This document shows, piece by piece, positions 1 through 10,380 of a DNA stretch of 64,000 bases (position 1 is its first letter; the number at the start of each line of letters is the position of its first letter). A model generated the notes under the pieces. The model was given only the letters and a program-made list of their open reading frames with translations, did not search any database and was not told where the DNA came from. The stretch is taken from NCBI RefSeq assembly GCF_030272615.1, contig NC_081413.1:551364136-551428135 (forward strand), in the 5' to 3' direction. The DNA is from Cryptomeria japonica. Taxonomy: Eukaryota; Streptophyta; Pinopsida; Cupressales; Cupressaceae. The position numbers and the translations under genes are program-made.

Positions 1-33
1 GAATTGTACCACCCAATTAAGGGTGTACAATTT
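1..33. repeat. Short inverted repeat at window edge
   Basis: Arms of about 13 bp (AATTGTACCACCC and GGGTGTACAATT, one extra base in the left arm) surround an AATTAA loop. The sequence continues off the window, so what it belongs to cannot be told. Confidence 0.4.
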
Positions 34-179
34 ATGATGCTACATCTATGATGTTTAGTAGGGCCCCTTAGGATGTCTTTGTGATTTGGCAATATCTAAA
101 AGAACTAAGGAAAAAACCTCCTTTTGAGAGTTGAATGGAATTTTGATGTTTATGGAATGAGTGTAAACCTTGGAGTTTC

Positions 180-770
180 TACTAGGTGACTATGATTTTT
201 GATGATTGATGTGAAATGTGTGAAATGATTTGTGAGAAGATGATGAAGTAGAGGAAAAAAGGATTTATGAAATATTAAAGATTGGAAAATGACTTAATGA
301 GAGATGTCTAAATTTGAAGATAACTTGAGAAGACAAATTATGAAGGTTTTTAAGAAAATGACTTATGAAAGATGTGTGAGTAAAGATATGGAAGATGTTT
401 GGATTTGATTTATGAAATGAAGTATGGTTTTGAAAAATAGAGAAAGATGAAATATATGTGAATGAGAAGTATGATTTGGAAATGATTTATGGAATATGTG
501 AGTTTGAAGTGTGATTATGGAAGATATGTGAATTTGGAAATGATTATGGAAGATGTGTGAATTTGGAAATGATTACGCAAGATATAATATGTAAGGTGTA
601 AAGCCTTTAGAATAGGTGATTGTGAATGTGATAAGTAATTCAGAAATGAAGTATGGTTTTGAAAAATGGAAAAAGATGAAATATATGTAAATAAGAATTA
701 TGTTTTGGATATGATGTGTAAATAGGAAGTATGATTTGAAAATGAAGATTGAAGATGTGGAAATGATTTA
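180..770. repeat. Purine-rich degenerate repeat block
   Basis: This A/G-rich block is built from variants of one phrase, ATGATTATGGAAGATGTGTG. Near 482-568 it forms about three tandem units of 29-30 bp. A longer phrase at about 419-488 (GAAGTATGGTTTTGAAAAAT and following) recurs at about 650-745. No coding potential is seen; it is probably non-coding spacer of an old retroelement. Confidence 0.55.
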
Positions 771-775
771 TTAGA

Positions 776-1269
776 ATGGTAATCTCTATATAGCAGAAAA
801 TTAATATCATCTAGAATTAATATAACCATCGATCAACAATTAAGTAAATTAATATAGTTATGAGAATGGTAATCTCTATATGGATAACAATAGCTATTGG
901 TCATTCCTCATTTATTTGAGGGTTAGCTATTGTTTTTGAGAAGTGACCCCTTTAGATGAACTTTGCATTGGTCATAGAGATTCAAAATCATAGCTATTAT
1001 TGGATTATGCATCAAGGTAATACAGGCCAATATAGACCCCCACTAATAAGCTATTGTTATCCTTATTGATTTTGTCACAAACATAAGTTGTGTCGACAAA
1101 AGCCTCTTTACAAAGTTCATGTATCTATGATAAGACCAATCAAATATAGCTATTGTTTTTGGATAACAATAGCTATGGTTTTAGTGCTATATGTCTCCTG
1201 GTTGATGTCTCTATGGTAAGAGGGTATGACCATTTTACCCCTTCTAGCCAAAATATAGCTATTGTTTTT
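776..1269. repeat. AATAGCTAT hairpin repeats and flank duplications
   Basis: Two near-identical 31-bp hairpins (ATAGCTATTG, spacer, CAATAGCTAT) lie at 1146-1176 and 1255-1285. A phrase of the form GAGAAYGGTAATCTCTATA recurs near 776, 861, 1499 and 2718. Two phrases here, CTTTGCATTGGTCATAGAG (about 957) and CCATTTTACCCCTTCTAGCC (about 1230), reappear in the same orientation but reversed order at 5394-5490, on the far side of the PMD-bearing segment. Confidence 0.55.
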
Positions 1270-1450
1270 GGATAACAATAGCTATAGTTTTAGCACTTTT
1301 GTCGTCTAAAGTAGCGCTATTGTGCCGCAATGGCGCTATTGCTAGGTAGTTATCATAAATATAGCACTATTGCATAGTAGTTATAGCACTAATGTTTTTG
1401 AATTTTTGGCGCTATTATATTGGCATGTTGAATGATATAGTTTTAGCGCT
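1270..1450 (+). repeat. Left inverted flank (TIR-like)
   Basis: It runs from GGATAACAATAGCTATAG through repeated GCGCTATTG words to TTTTAGCGCT. Its reverse complement aligns along nearly its whole length with 4982-5177, with small indels. Confidence 0.6.
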
Positions 1451-3744
1451 CGTGTAGTCAGTAAGGAGGGGAGAAATGTGGAATTAATTAATGATTTATG
1501 AGAACAGTAATCTCTATATAGCTAGAGTGAAGAGGTACACTTGACCCACATAAGATGAACTAAGTAATCTCTGCTACTTCCCATTGCATCTCTCTCATCA
1601 CCTCAGTTGTAGGGCCATGTCCCTATACTCCCTCCAGCACTCAAACCCTGTCCTATAAATGACTCACTCTATCCATCGGGTCATCCATCTCCCTCAATAC
1701 GAAAGTCAGCTCAGCCCCCCATGCAAATAATTAGACATCTCGAGTGGCAATCTTTGCATCCTTGTCATTTAGTTAGGCCTCTAAATCCTAGATGCAATCC
1801 TCAGTGGCGGTAAGATGTGTTTGTAACCGCACTATCATCACCTCCCGTAGATCTCCTCATCCTCTTCCACTTGTCGCTCCATGCCCCGCATCCATAGCAA
1901 CATATTCATCCTCACCACCCCCACCCATCTCTGCACCTCCTACACCTGCATCACCACCCATATCTAAACCTTCTCTACCCTCCACTCTCCCCCTTGGTGT
2001 TGTTGTTCTTGATGCCTGTATCAATGGCCCATGTGCAAGTCGCAATGGGTGACCACCCCTGCCTCTCATACGTCCCCTACCTCTCCCATCTCCTCCTCCA
2101 CCTCCACCTCCACCACCATCTCCACATCCTCCTTCTCCCCCTCCCCCATCCAATCTCCTCCTCCTCCTCCTCCTCCTACCATGTCTCAGTGCTTGATCAT
2201 ACTCAAAAGGTGGCATTGGCTCTATCAGATCTGAGATGCGTGGGAAGGGATGTGTTGCTAGATACTAAGCATACTCATCTGTCACTCCTGCATCGGCCAC
2301 ATCTGCTCTATATGGCCATGACCTCACCTATAAGTTGTGAAACTCTGCCAATAACTGATCATAGGGCAAAACAAGCCCCCACTAGAATCTCTCCTGCACT
2401 ACTCAGGCATACTCTTTTGAACCCCATGGCATACCCCAGGCCCGTCTGACTTGTCGCATCACATAACCTAGTAGATGTCTCTCAATGACATAAGAAGTGT
2501 GCTTGATCAAAAATTACATTGTATACACAATGGTGTTGCAATGGCGTTATTGCTAGGTAGTTGTAGCGCTATCGTAAATATAGCGCTATTGCAGAGTAGT
2601 TCTAGTGCTAATGTTTTTGAAGTTTTGGCACTATTGTATTGGCATGTTGAATGATAGAGTTTTAGCACTAGTGTAGTTAGTAAGGAGGGGAGAAATGTGG
2701 AATTAATTAATGATTTATGAGAACGGTAATCTCTATATAGCTAGAGTGAAGAGGTACACTTGACCCACATTAGATGAACTAAGTAATCTATGCTACTTCC
2801 CGTCACATCTCTCTCATCACCTAAGTTGTAGGGCCATGTCCTTGTACTCCCTCCATCACTCAGACCCTATCCTATAAATGACTCACTCTATCCATCATGT
2901 CATCCATCTCCCTCAATATGGCAGTCAGCTCGGCTCCCCATGCAAATAATTAGACATCTCAAGTGGCAATCTCTGCATCCTTGTCATCTAGTTGGGCCTC
3001 TAAATCCTAGATGCAATCCTTAGTGGCAGTAAGATGTGTTTGTAACCGCACTATCATCACCTCCTGTAGATCTCCTCCTCCTCTTCCACCTGTGGCTCCA
3101 TGCCCCGCATCCATAGCAACATATGCATCCTCACCACCCCCACCCATCTCTCCACCTCCTACACTTGCATCACCACCCATATCTAAACCTTCTCTGCCCT
3201 CCTCTCTCTCCTCTAGTGCTGATGTTGTTGCTACCTATATCAATAGCCCATGTGCAAGTCGCAATGGGTGACCACCCCTACCTCTCATATGTCTCCTACC
3301 TCCCCCATCTCCTCCTCCACCTCCACCACCATCTCTACCATCTCCACATCCTCATCCTACCCCTCCCCCATCCAATCTCCTTCTCCTCCACCTACCCTGT
3401 CTCAGTGCTCAATCATCCTCAAAAGGTGGCACTAGCTCTATCGGATCTGAGATACGTGGGAAGGGATGTGTTGCCAGATACTAAGCATACTCATCTATCA
3501 CTCCTACATCATCCACATCTGCTCTATATGGCCATGACCTTGCCTATAAGTTGTGAAACTCTACCAATAACTGATCGTAGGGCAAAACAAGCCCCCACTA
3601 GAATCTCTCCCGCACTACTTGGGCATACTCTCTTGAACCCTGTGGCATACCCCAGGCCCGTCTGAACTGTCGCATCACACAACCTAGTAGATGTCTCTCA
3701 ATCACATAAGAAGTGCGCCTGATCAAAAATTGCACTATATACAC
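1321..3744. repeat. 1.2-kb tandem duplication
   Basis: Unit 1 (about 1321-2531) and unit 2 (about 2532-3744) are head-to-tail copies. They stay aligned at a constant offset of 1,219 bp over most of their length and differ by scattered substitutions and small indels. Each holds part of the GCGC word region and the tail of the PMD gene. The duplication therefore postdates the joining of these two sequences, but is old enough to have diverged noticeably. Confidence 0.8.
2155..2179 (+). repeat. (TCC)n microsatellite
   Basis: A run of TCC triplets in unit 1 of the tandem duplication. On the minus strand it forms part of the Gly-rich tail coding of the PMD gene. The second unit has a shorter, interrupted version. 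Confidence 0.8.
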
Positions 3745-4575
3745 ATAGGGCATGGCCTCCCTATCATCCTCCCATGGCTCGCAATCCAGGTACGAGCATA
3801 AGATAACTGTATCTAAATCATCAAGGGCATGTTGCCAGTACTCCATCTTCCCCAACTGGGGTTGTGTCATCGTCCTTCCATGCATGTACACATAGGGCTG
3901 GTCAATAGCCCTAAATCTCATACACACTAGTCTCGTGATGGGAAAGTTCTCCCATGCCCAAATATGTATTAAGATGATCCCAACCCCTAGTGAAGTAATC
4001 CCATGGTATACCACATCATGCGGATCGATGTATAAATGTGTCAAAACACATGGTCCCCACGCATATTGATTGCCCTTATTAGCCATATGCTCTATAACCT
4101 ATCCCTAGTCGATAGCTAGTCCATGTGATCTCCGATCTGGGCATAGCAGCCCTCCAACAATCCTTGATAACATTGTAGGTAGAGGCTCATATAGATCTAC
4201 AATATCCTCTCACGGAATTGATCTGATGTATACCTCTAGCTCTCGATATGTGAAGATTTTTCGCAGTCTCGACTCACCCATTGCCCTATCATATGTCACT
4301 AGCTCACCAGTGATGAGAATATGTAGAATCCTCGAGACATCCTCTAAGATCACCAACATCTCTCCCATCGATAGGTGAAAGGAACATGTCTCATTGTGCT
4401 ATCGCTCGGCCAGCGCAGTCATCAATCTGTGATTCATCTTAATCACGGGTAGATGCATCATATCGAACAACCCAGTGGAACATATACAGTCAATCTTGAG
4501 GTTCGTCAATTGGTCACGTAGACGCTGAGTGTCAAGATGCCTCTCTCACATCTTCAAAACACCTAGGTCCTCCTA
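2690..4575 (-). pseudogene. Plant mobile domain (PMD) gene, broken
   Basis: Read on the minus strand, the PMD core lies at about 4575-3598. It shows the family pattern: a LxTALAERSHNETCSFHL-like segment, then EM-VILEDVSRIL and ITGELV, then GLLCPDRRSHGLA, an open stretch with QPYVYMHGRTMTQPQLGKME and CEPWEDD, and a tail with HPFPRISDP. After that comes a low-complexity Gly/Arg-rich tail on the coding strand. The order matches the second PMD locus at 54300-56400 from end to end. PMD proteins (PF10536, the MAIN/MAIL1 family) occur as host genes and inside transposable elements; the setting here indicates the latter. It is broken at several places. Confidence 0.75.
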
Positions 4576-4874
4576 CAAACACAATTGAACAACAATGTTA
4601 ATCTCCTTCCTATGCAAAATTTGCTTCTACCTAGACTTCATCAGATACTTTTCATCAAGTATCTCAAGTCTCATCAGGTAATTCGACTCATGAACACCTA
4701 GACTAACAATAAGTATTTACATCAATTGCCTAGTCTCAATTGGTACACTGATTCTCAAACACACCACAAACACGCATACAACAACAATGTTGACATCAAC
4801 TGTCAATATTACAATCAACCTGGGGAAATCATCACTGATTATCCTATGCTTAGAGACAAAAATGCTAAACACTT

Positions 4875-5177
4875 GACACGGGCGCTAAAAAGAGAAAAAG
4901 CACTAAACAAATAGAACAACAACGATAAACAAAATAAAGGCGCTACTTTCACTATACAAATGTGCTACATTGTGTGACACTAGCGCTAAAACTATATCAT
5001 TCAACATGCCAATACAATAGCACCAAAACTTTGAAAACCTTAGCCCTAAAACTACTCTGCAATAGTTCTATATTTATGATAGCACTACAACTACCTAGCA
5101 ATAGCACCATTGTGGTACAATAGCACTACTTTAGATGACAAAAGCGCTAAATTGGTGTTTTAGCACCTTTGTTGTCC
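4875..5177 (-). repeat. GCGCTAA word array 5' of PMD locus 1
   Basis: Words such as GGCGCTAAAAA, AAGCACTAAAC, AGGCGCTACTT, TAGCGCTAAAACT and AAAGCGCTAAATT recur roughly every 20-25 nt in diverged form. The array begins about 300 bp upstream of the PMD start on the minus strand. The same arrangement occurs at 56700-56985 upstream of the second PMD gene. Confidence 0.55.
4982..5177 (-). repeat. Right inverted flank (TIR-like)
   Basis: This is the inverted partner of 1270-1450. It contains AGCGCTAAAACTATATCATT at its inner edge and ends AGCACCTTTGTTGTCC at its outer edge. It is also the distal part of the GCGCTAA word array upstream of the PMD gene. Confidence 0.6.
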
Positions 5178-5581
5178 GAAATTTTCTCCTAGCTAATAAA
5201 TGCCATAACTGAGCTCAAAAGGAAAAAGTTAGAATTGGACATGTCAGGGGTTCATATTCAGTTGGCTATTGGTACCTCTGGATGCACTCGAATTGATGAT
5301 CTACAACCGGGAACAGCATCTTCATTGTCACAATCTGTTGCAATGGGTCGCTATCGAGGCTCTAGATTGCTATGGGAGACTATGAAAATGAGGACCATTT
5401 TACCCCTTCTAGCCTAAATCTACTTAATATAGCTATTGCTATCCAATTAGATAAACCTTGCATTGGTCATAGAGATTCAAAATCATTTAGTTCTTAATTG
5501 ACCACTAAACATTTTCTATTGGTCATTTCCTTTTACATGGAAGAATACCTTCATCATTTCACATCGGGTTCACGAAATTGA
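5178..5581. other. Non-coding interval
   Basis: There is no recognisable gene. A 60-codon open frame (5235-5417) has no family resemblance that I can see. The interval holds the direct repeats CCATTTTACCCCTTCTAGCC and TTGCATTGGTCATAGAGATT shared with the left side at 950-1260. Confidence 0.5.
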
Positions 5582-6862
5582 TGCATGGGAATGTGGACAA
5601 GAGCCAAAAACACAACTCAATGTTAGTATGTTAGTTTCAACAACCATAAAACCCAAAACAAAGAACTAAAACCAATCCAAAGCATACCAAAAGAGATTCA
5701 AAGAAACATGAAAGAAGCTTAAATAACAAAAGAAAAGGGGAAGAACCTTCCTAAGATGATTCCATGATGCCTTGTGATAATCCTCCTTAGTTTCCCTCCT
5801 CTCCAAGTTCCAAATGAATAAAGCTCTCAACTTTTATCACTAGCCATGGATTCCAAATGGAGATTCAAGATGGTTGAAAATGAAACACATATGTTATGCA
5901 AATGCAAAGAGTGATGCTATGAAAAATCTCTAAGTATCTATGCAAATTTCACTATAATAACAATGCTCTAATGCTTTCTCCTTTGCTTGAGGAGAAGGGT
6001 TCTATTTATAGGAAAAATAGAGGATTGGACAGTCAGGATTGATTTGCTTGTGAAGGGCCAAGATTGCATGATTTATGATCTATGTGATGTTTTTCAACCC
6101 AATCCCAGGATGGCAAGAGCCAACATGAGATGGCTTGTGAGGAGAGGGAAGGGGCATATAATGCCTGAGAAGACATGAGGGTAACCTCATGTGGGTTGGG
6201 TTATTGGATAAAGCTATTATCCAAGGGTAAGGTTATTATCCAATGGTTAAACTCTTGTGCAAATTTTACCCATGGTTAAACCTTGACTAAAGGTTCAAGA
6301 CCCATGTGGATTGGAGTGTTGGAGAAGGGAAACATTTATGACTCTGTAAGAGTCTTAAATGGTTGAGATGATGGGTTGAGGATTAGCTTTGGATTAGGAT
6401 TGTGCAAATGATTAGAAGGTGGATTAGGCTAATTTAGAAGGGGTTAGAAGAGTCTAGAAGGAGGTTAGAATAATCTAGAAAGAGGTGGGTGAAAATAGGA
6501 TTTATTTAAATAAAAAGTTATTTAAATGGGCAACTTGCATTTGTAGGAGAATGCAAGTGGATAATACATTTTTAAATGAATATTGATTTATTTAAAAGGG
6601 GATTTTATTTGGGGATTTATGGTTTTTAAATAAATGTTTAATTTATTTAAATAGGGGAAAGGGGAGAAATTAAATAAATTAGATTTATTTAATAACTAGA
6701 CAATAGTCAATAATTACATAAATTAATGAAATTTATTTAAATGGAATAGAAGAATAGGCTAGGGTAAATTAATTAAATGTAAATTTAATTAATAGGAGAA
6801 TATTAGTCATTAAATAAATATTCAATATTGATTTAATTAGGAGACAGATTTATGTGTCTACA
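5582..6862 (-). mobile_element. Antisense LTR, probable
   Basis: Read on the minus strand, the segment starts TGTAGACACATAAATC and ends CCCATGCA, a TG...CA pattern. The first third is AT-rich with AATTAA-type runs, as in the Tat LTRs at 33586 and 57879. A promoter-like CCTATAAATAGAACCC lies near 5995-6015. The flanking 5-mers do not match, and no partner LTR is in the window, so it may be a solo LTR or one end of a deleted element. Confidence 0.5.
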
Positions 6863-8130
6863 GATGAAATAGTATCTTCACATGCATGAGTACAATTTTG
6901 GTTAAGCTCGCTATCAAATATGTTCTGCAACACTTCTTCTCACAAATTCGCACAACTTCGCACAATATCCCAGCTATTGAATGATTAATACAATATTTTC
7001 ACATAGCATGATACCTCTCAAAAATTGTTACATACATTTATACAAGTCATCAACCTCTATTTAAAGGTCGGCTCACCACATGCTACATATTATAAAAATA
7101 TAATCACACACGCTACAATAATGCATGTGGACCAAAACGATGTCAGCTAAGACATAGTTAGGACCTAAACAACCACTACAAATATGAAACACCTTCAAGG
7201 ATTATGCCTCAAACATCCACAACATGCTACATCACCATGAATGTCGCATAACATGAAGAACATTACCGGATAAGTAAAATATTCAATAACGCGCACAATA
7301 ATCAATGTGGACCACCAATACACTTAGCACATGATCTATAATCATCCTAAAGCAACATGAGTTACACCATACCAACCACAACAACTCGGATTACAAGAAT
7401 CATCACAGTCATTATACTGGACCTCAAGAACACTCACAAGACTGACTGTCAAAATGAAAGATTTGCTTACAGATTTCCAAATCATGAACCACTCAAACTA
7501 AGGACACACATTAATGTCTAAAACACATCCCACACATCTACAACAAAAGATATTGCAATTATAGAGCAATACACATGGATTTACCAAAACTTGTCAATAC
7601 TGAACAACTGAATAACCAACCTCAATATCGGATCTCACAACTTGATCAAATCATCAATCGGACCTATGAAACTTCTACTCATAACAGTCATTATACTGGA
7701 CCTCAAGAACACTCACAAGACTGACTATCAAAATGAGAGATTTGCTCATATATTTCCAAATCATGAACCACTCAAACTAAGGACACACACTAACGTCTAA
7801 AACACATCCCACACATCTGCAACAAAAGATATTGCAATTATAGAGCAATACACACGGATTTACCAAAACTTGTCAATACTGAACAACTGAATAACCAACC
7901 TCAATACCAGATCTCACAACTTGATCAAATCATCAGTCGGACCTATGAAACTTCTACTGAATCAACCAGAGATACTTATCACAAAACCCATTAAACAACA
8001 TTAGCTCATCTGCAACACACGCGCTAAACCAACTTATTTAATCTAACTACAACACTGAAACACACAGACAATCTCCCACAATCTTCACATATGTTGACAT
8101 CAATGACAATATATCAAGCAATATCCAACA
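6863..8130. mobile_element. LTR-family relic related to the solo LTR at 44.6 kb
   Basis: Non-coding DNA with phrases such as AGGTCGGCTCACCACATG, GCATGTGGACCAAAACGATG and repeated CAATA/CTACA words. It resembles the second half of the solo LTR at 44604-45679 (AGGTCGGCTCACTAAGAATA and following). The 5' part of the LTR is not recognisable here. It includes a 279-bp tandem duplication. Confidence 0.4.
7405..7962. repeat. 279-bp tandem duplication
   Basis: Units 7405-7683 and 7684-7962 both begin ACAGTCATTATACTGGACCT and are nearly identical (differences such as AAAGA/GAGA and TATCGG/TACCAG). The high identity points to a fairly recent event compared with the surrounding relics. Confidence 0.85.
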
Positions 8131-9090
8131 TGTCAACCATCAAGAAACATCCAATAGATTTTCCAATGGCCTCATAGAAAGAGTGCTCCCAAAAATGGAG
8201 AGGGAGATTTGGAAGTCAAATCTAAACCGGTTTCACATTAAGTGGTTCAGTAAGGGGATTGAAATAAGTTGTCCAGGGCTTGATAGAGAGGGAGTGAACA
8301 CCCCAGGTCCACATCTTGCCCAAAATTATGTCACGGTCAGATGAAGATGTAAAGGAAGCAATGAAGAAACCTTTAGAACAAGGAAAGAGTTCAATATTAT
8401 TATTAACTAGAGGCTTCCATGAGTTATTCACCCAATAATGAAGGTTTGGTAAGGAAGGCCAAAGCCCAAAGAATATACACACTAGAGCACAGTCTTGGCA
8501 TAACCCAATGTTGTCCACAACGTCTTGTCCATAGACCACCACAGGGGAAGACTTGGCACAAGGAAGAGGGTGAACCCCTTTGGAGGGTTGGGCAGTAGAT
8601 CTAGCCACATGAGAAAAGCTATGTTTCCTAGCAGAGGAAGGTCAAGGCAGAGCATTAGCACCCACAGTAGGGTCGCTATTAGCAACACAAAGCTGAGAGG
8701 AATCTCTAGTATCTTGAGAATCACCAGCAGCATCAATCCTAGGAAGGGCATCATCACCCATAGCCAGGACAAAACCTGCCATAGTGGAAGAATCCAACGC
8801 TAAGGGTGTGGATATAGAGGGGTTTACACCTACACCAATAAAAGAACCAGCATACACGCCCACCCCAGGCACAGAGGCCATAGGTGTACAACCCGTAACA
8901 CTGACAGTATCGCACCTGGAAAATCCTCCAACAAGAAAGGCATGGGAAGCACTAATAGTCAGAGCGCAAGAGGAACTAGAAGGTGAAGGCACAAGTAGGG
9001 TTTTACTACCATCAATGGGAACAGACGCATTCAAAATGCACAAAGCTAGAGATCCATTGAGGAGAAAGAGAAGGAGAGTCATCCTCAAAT
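8130..9090 (-). pseudogene. LINE ORF1 fragment (DUF4283)
   Basis: The minus-strand open frame at 8608-8222 has the DUF4283 pattern of plant LINE ORF1 proteins: FFGLWPSLPNLHYWVNNSWK, then PCSKGFFIASF, SDRDIILG and WTTYFNPLTEPLN. Below 8222 a further recognisable piece resembles the WIRLPNLPLHFW part of the same domain. An upstream open frame (9088-8642) rich in Ser, Thr and Ala is the likely N-terminal region. No zinc knuckle, endonuclease or reverse transcriptase follows. The element is therefore cut off shortly after DUF4283, where the LTR-like DNA of 6863-8130 begins. It is in the opposite orientation to the large LINE at 33.9-40.1 kb and is a different copy. Confidence 0.7.
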
Positions 9091-9175
9091 GCCTATCATG
9101 CTCCTCAATGGATTTTCTATAAGGGATAGAGACTCAATCAAAATCTCCCTATAGGATGACCACGCCTAAGTTGTA

Positions 9176-9265
9176 TGAATCAAGAAGGACCAATTGCAAG
9201 AGTTATTGAACCAAAGATTTATTAGACCTAGTGTGTATTTGTGGGGTGGACCAATGATCTTTTTT
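9176..9265 (+). mobile_element. Ty3/gypsy RT scrap
   Basis: About 30 codons resemble the start of a gypsy reverse transcriptase (ELLNQRFIRPSVYLWGG-like, where the family usually has GFIRPSxSPWGAPV). Nothing else of the element is identifiable next to it. It is an old fragment. Confidence 0.5.
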
Positions 9266-10380
9266 TAGAAGTATGGAACTGTTGTCACGAAGGATTGCAC
9301 TCGTGAAGCTAAGTGTGAAACCAAGCAATCTTGTGAAACATGGAAACACCTTCGAGCCTATGGGTTGCTCAAGTTGAAGGTGAATCTTTAGAGACCAGGT
9401 CGGATTCCTATCTTGATGGATCTCCTACACTAACTTCTTGTGAGAAAAGGGTAAGTTGCTTGCATGTAATGAAAAAACCTATCCTAATGGAGGTGATACG
9501 CCAAAATGATGCAGTTCTACTTGTTGTCCTAAAACTATAACCAGTTGCAACAAGACCAAAATCTATTTCACAAATCAAATAAGTTCATGAAATTCATTAA
9601 CATTTCATGTGAAGGTTCAAAGTTATCCAACTTTTTCATGTAGGAAAAGTGATTTTTCACAACATGAAAAGAACTGGAAACCAGATGAACACAACCCACA
9701 ACCTAAACTTACTATGAAATCTTCCTATTTCTGCAAAGCATAAATGAGACAAAGAAAAGGATTCGAGCTTAAATCACAATAACTCTATCAAATCATTCAA
9801 CTGACAATGGAAAAATATGAATATTGACAAGGAAACTGAAACTCTCTATTGCAAACTGAAAATAATCTCTATTAGAATGCTGAAAAACTGTGTTGAGATA
9901 CAATGCTTTTTCTGCTATGTGTGTAGCAGAAAAGAAAGAACTAGAGGGAAAAAGGAGAGAGGAGAATATTTAGAACCCATGAAGTTCATCTCCTTAAAAA
10001 ACCCTAAATAGAAAAAGTTGCATGAGGAAAAACCTTTGGGTGAATTTGCCCAAAATAGCCTAAAAAACTCATGTATAATCTTGCCAAAAATAGCCTCCAA
10101 GGCTCAAAATAGGCCTCTAACTAATGTTGCATGAAAAAGCCATCCCTTTCTATAAATATAATTGTTGCAACTACTAAAAATAGCCTTGAGAAGAAAAGAA
10201 CTCGTCCTCTGAAAAATCTGCATGCCAATCTCGCCAAATATAGTTCTGAAAAAGAAAACACTCCCACCACTGAAAACTGCATGATCCAGAAAGCCAAAAA
10301 TAGCTCATGAAAGAAAAAAGAACTCCCTCTCTGAAAATAGAAACTCCAAGATGCTAAACTGCATGTCTCAGCTGAAAAAA
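9266..10380. other. Non-coding repeat-like DNA
   Basis: No gene recognised. Between about 10045 and 10310 the word AAAATAGCC (or CAAAAATAGCTC) recurs about every 40-60 nt, which suggests degenerate repeats. The short open frames at 9340-9540 and 9817-10011 show no domain. Confidence 0.4.

Larger units (their letters stand above)
1270..5177 (-). mobile_element. PMD-bearing segment between inverted flanks
   Basis: A ~3.9-kb segment is bounded by a left flank (1270-1450) and a right flank (4982-5177) that are diverged inverted copies of each other. Inside lies a broken PMD gene on the minus strand with a duplicated tail. Long terminal inverted repeats around a PMD gene would fit a Mutator-like element, a class known to carry PMD genes. 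I could not find a 9-bp target duplication, and a second PMD locus in this window lies inside a Tat retroelement, so this could also be a rearranged retroelement remnant. Confidence 0.45.

Noticed and set aside
1792-3665. Pro/Ser- and His/Leu-rich plus-strand frames (1792-2449, 3011-3665)
   Set aside because: They are shadows of the Gly/Arg-rich PMD tail on the minus strand and appear twice only because of the tandem duplication.
1270-6862. Antisense LTR at 5582-6862 as the 5' LTR of the PMD segment
   Set aside because: No partner LTR, no matching primer-binding site that I trust, and the inverted flanks end at 5177, so the link is unsupported.
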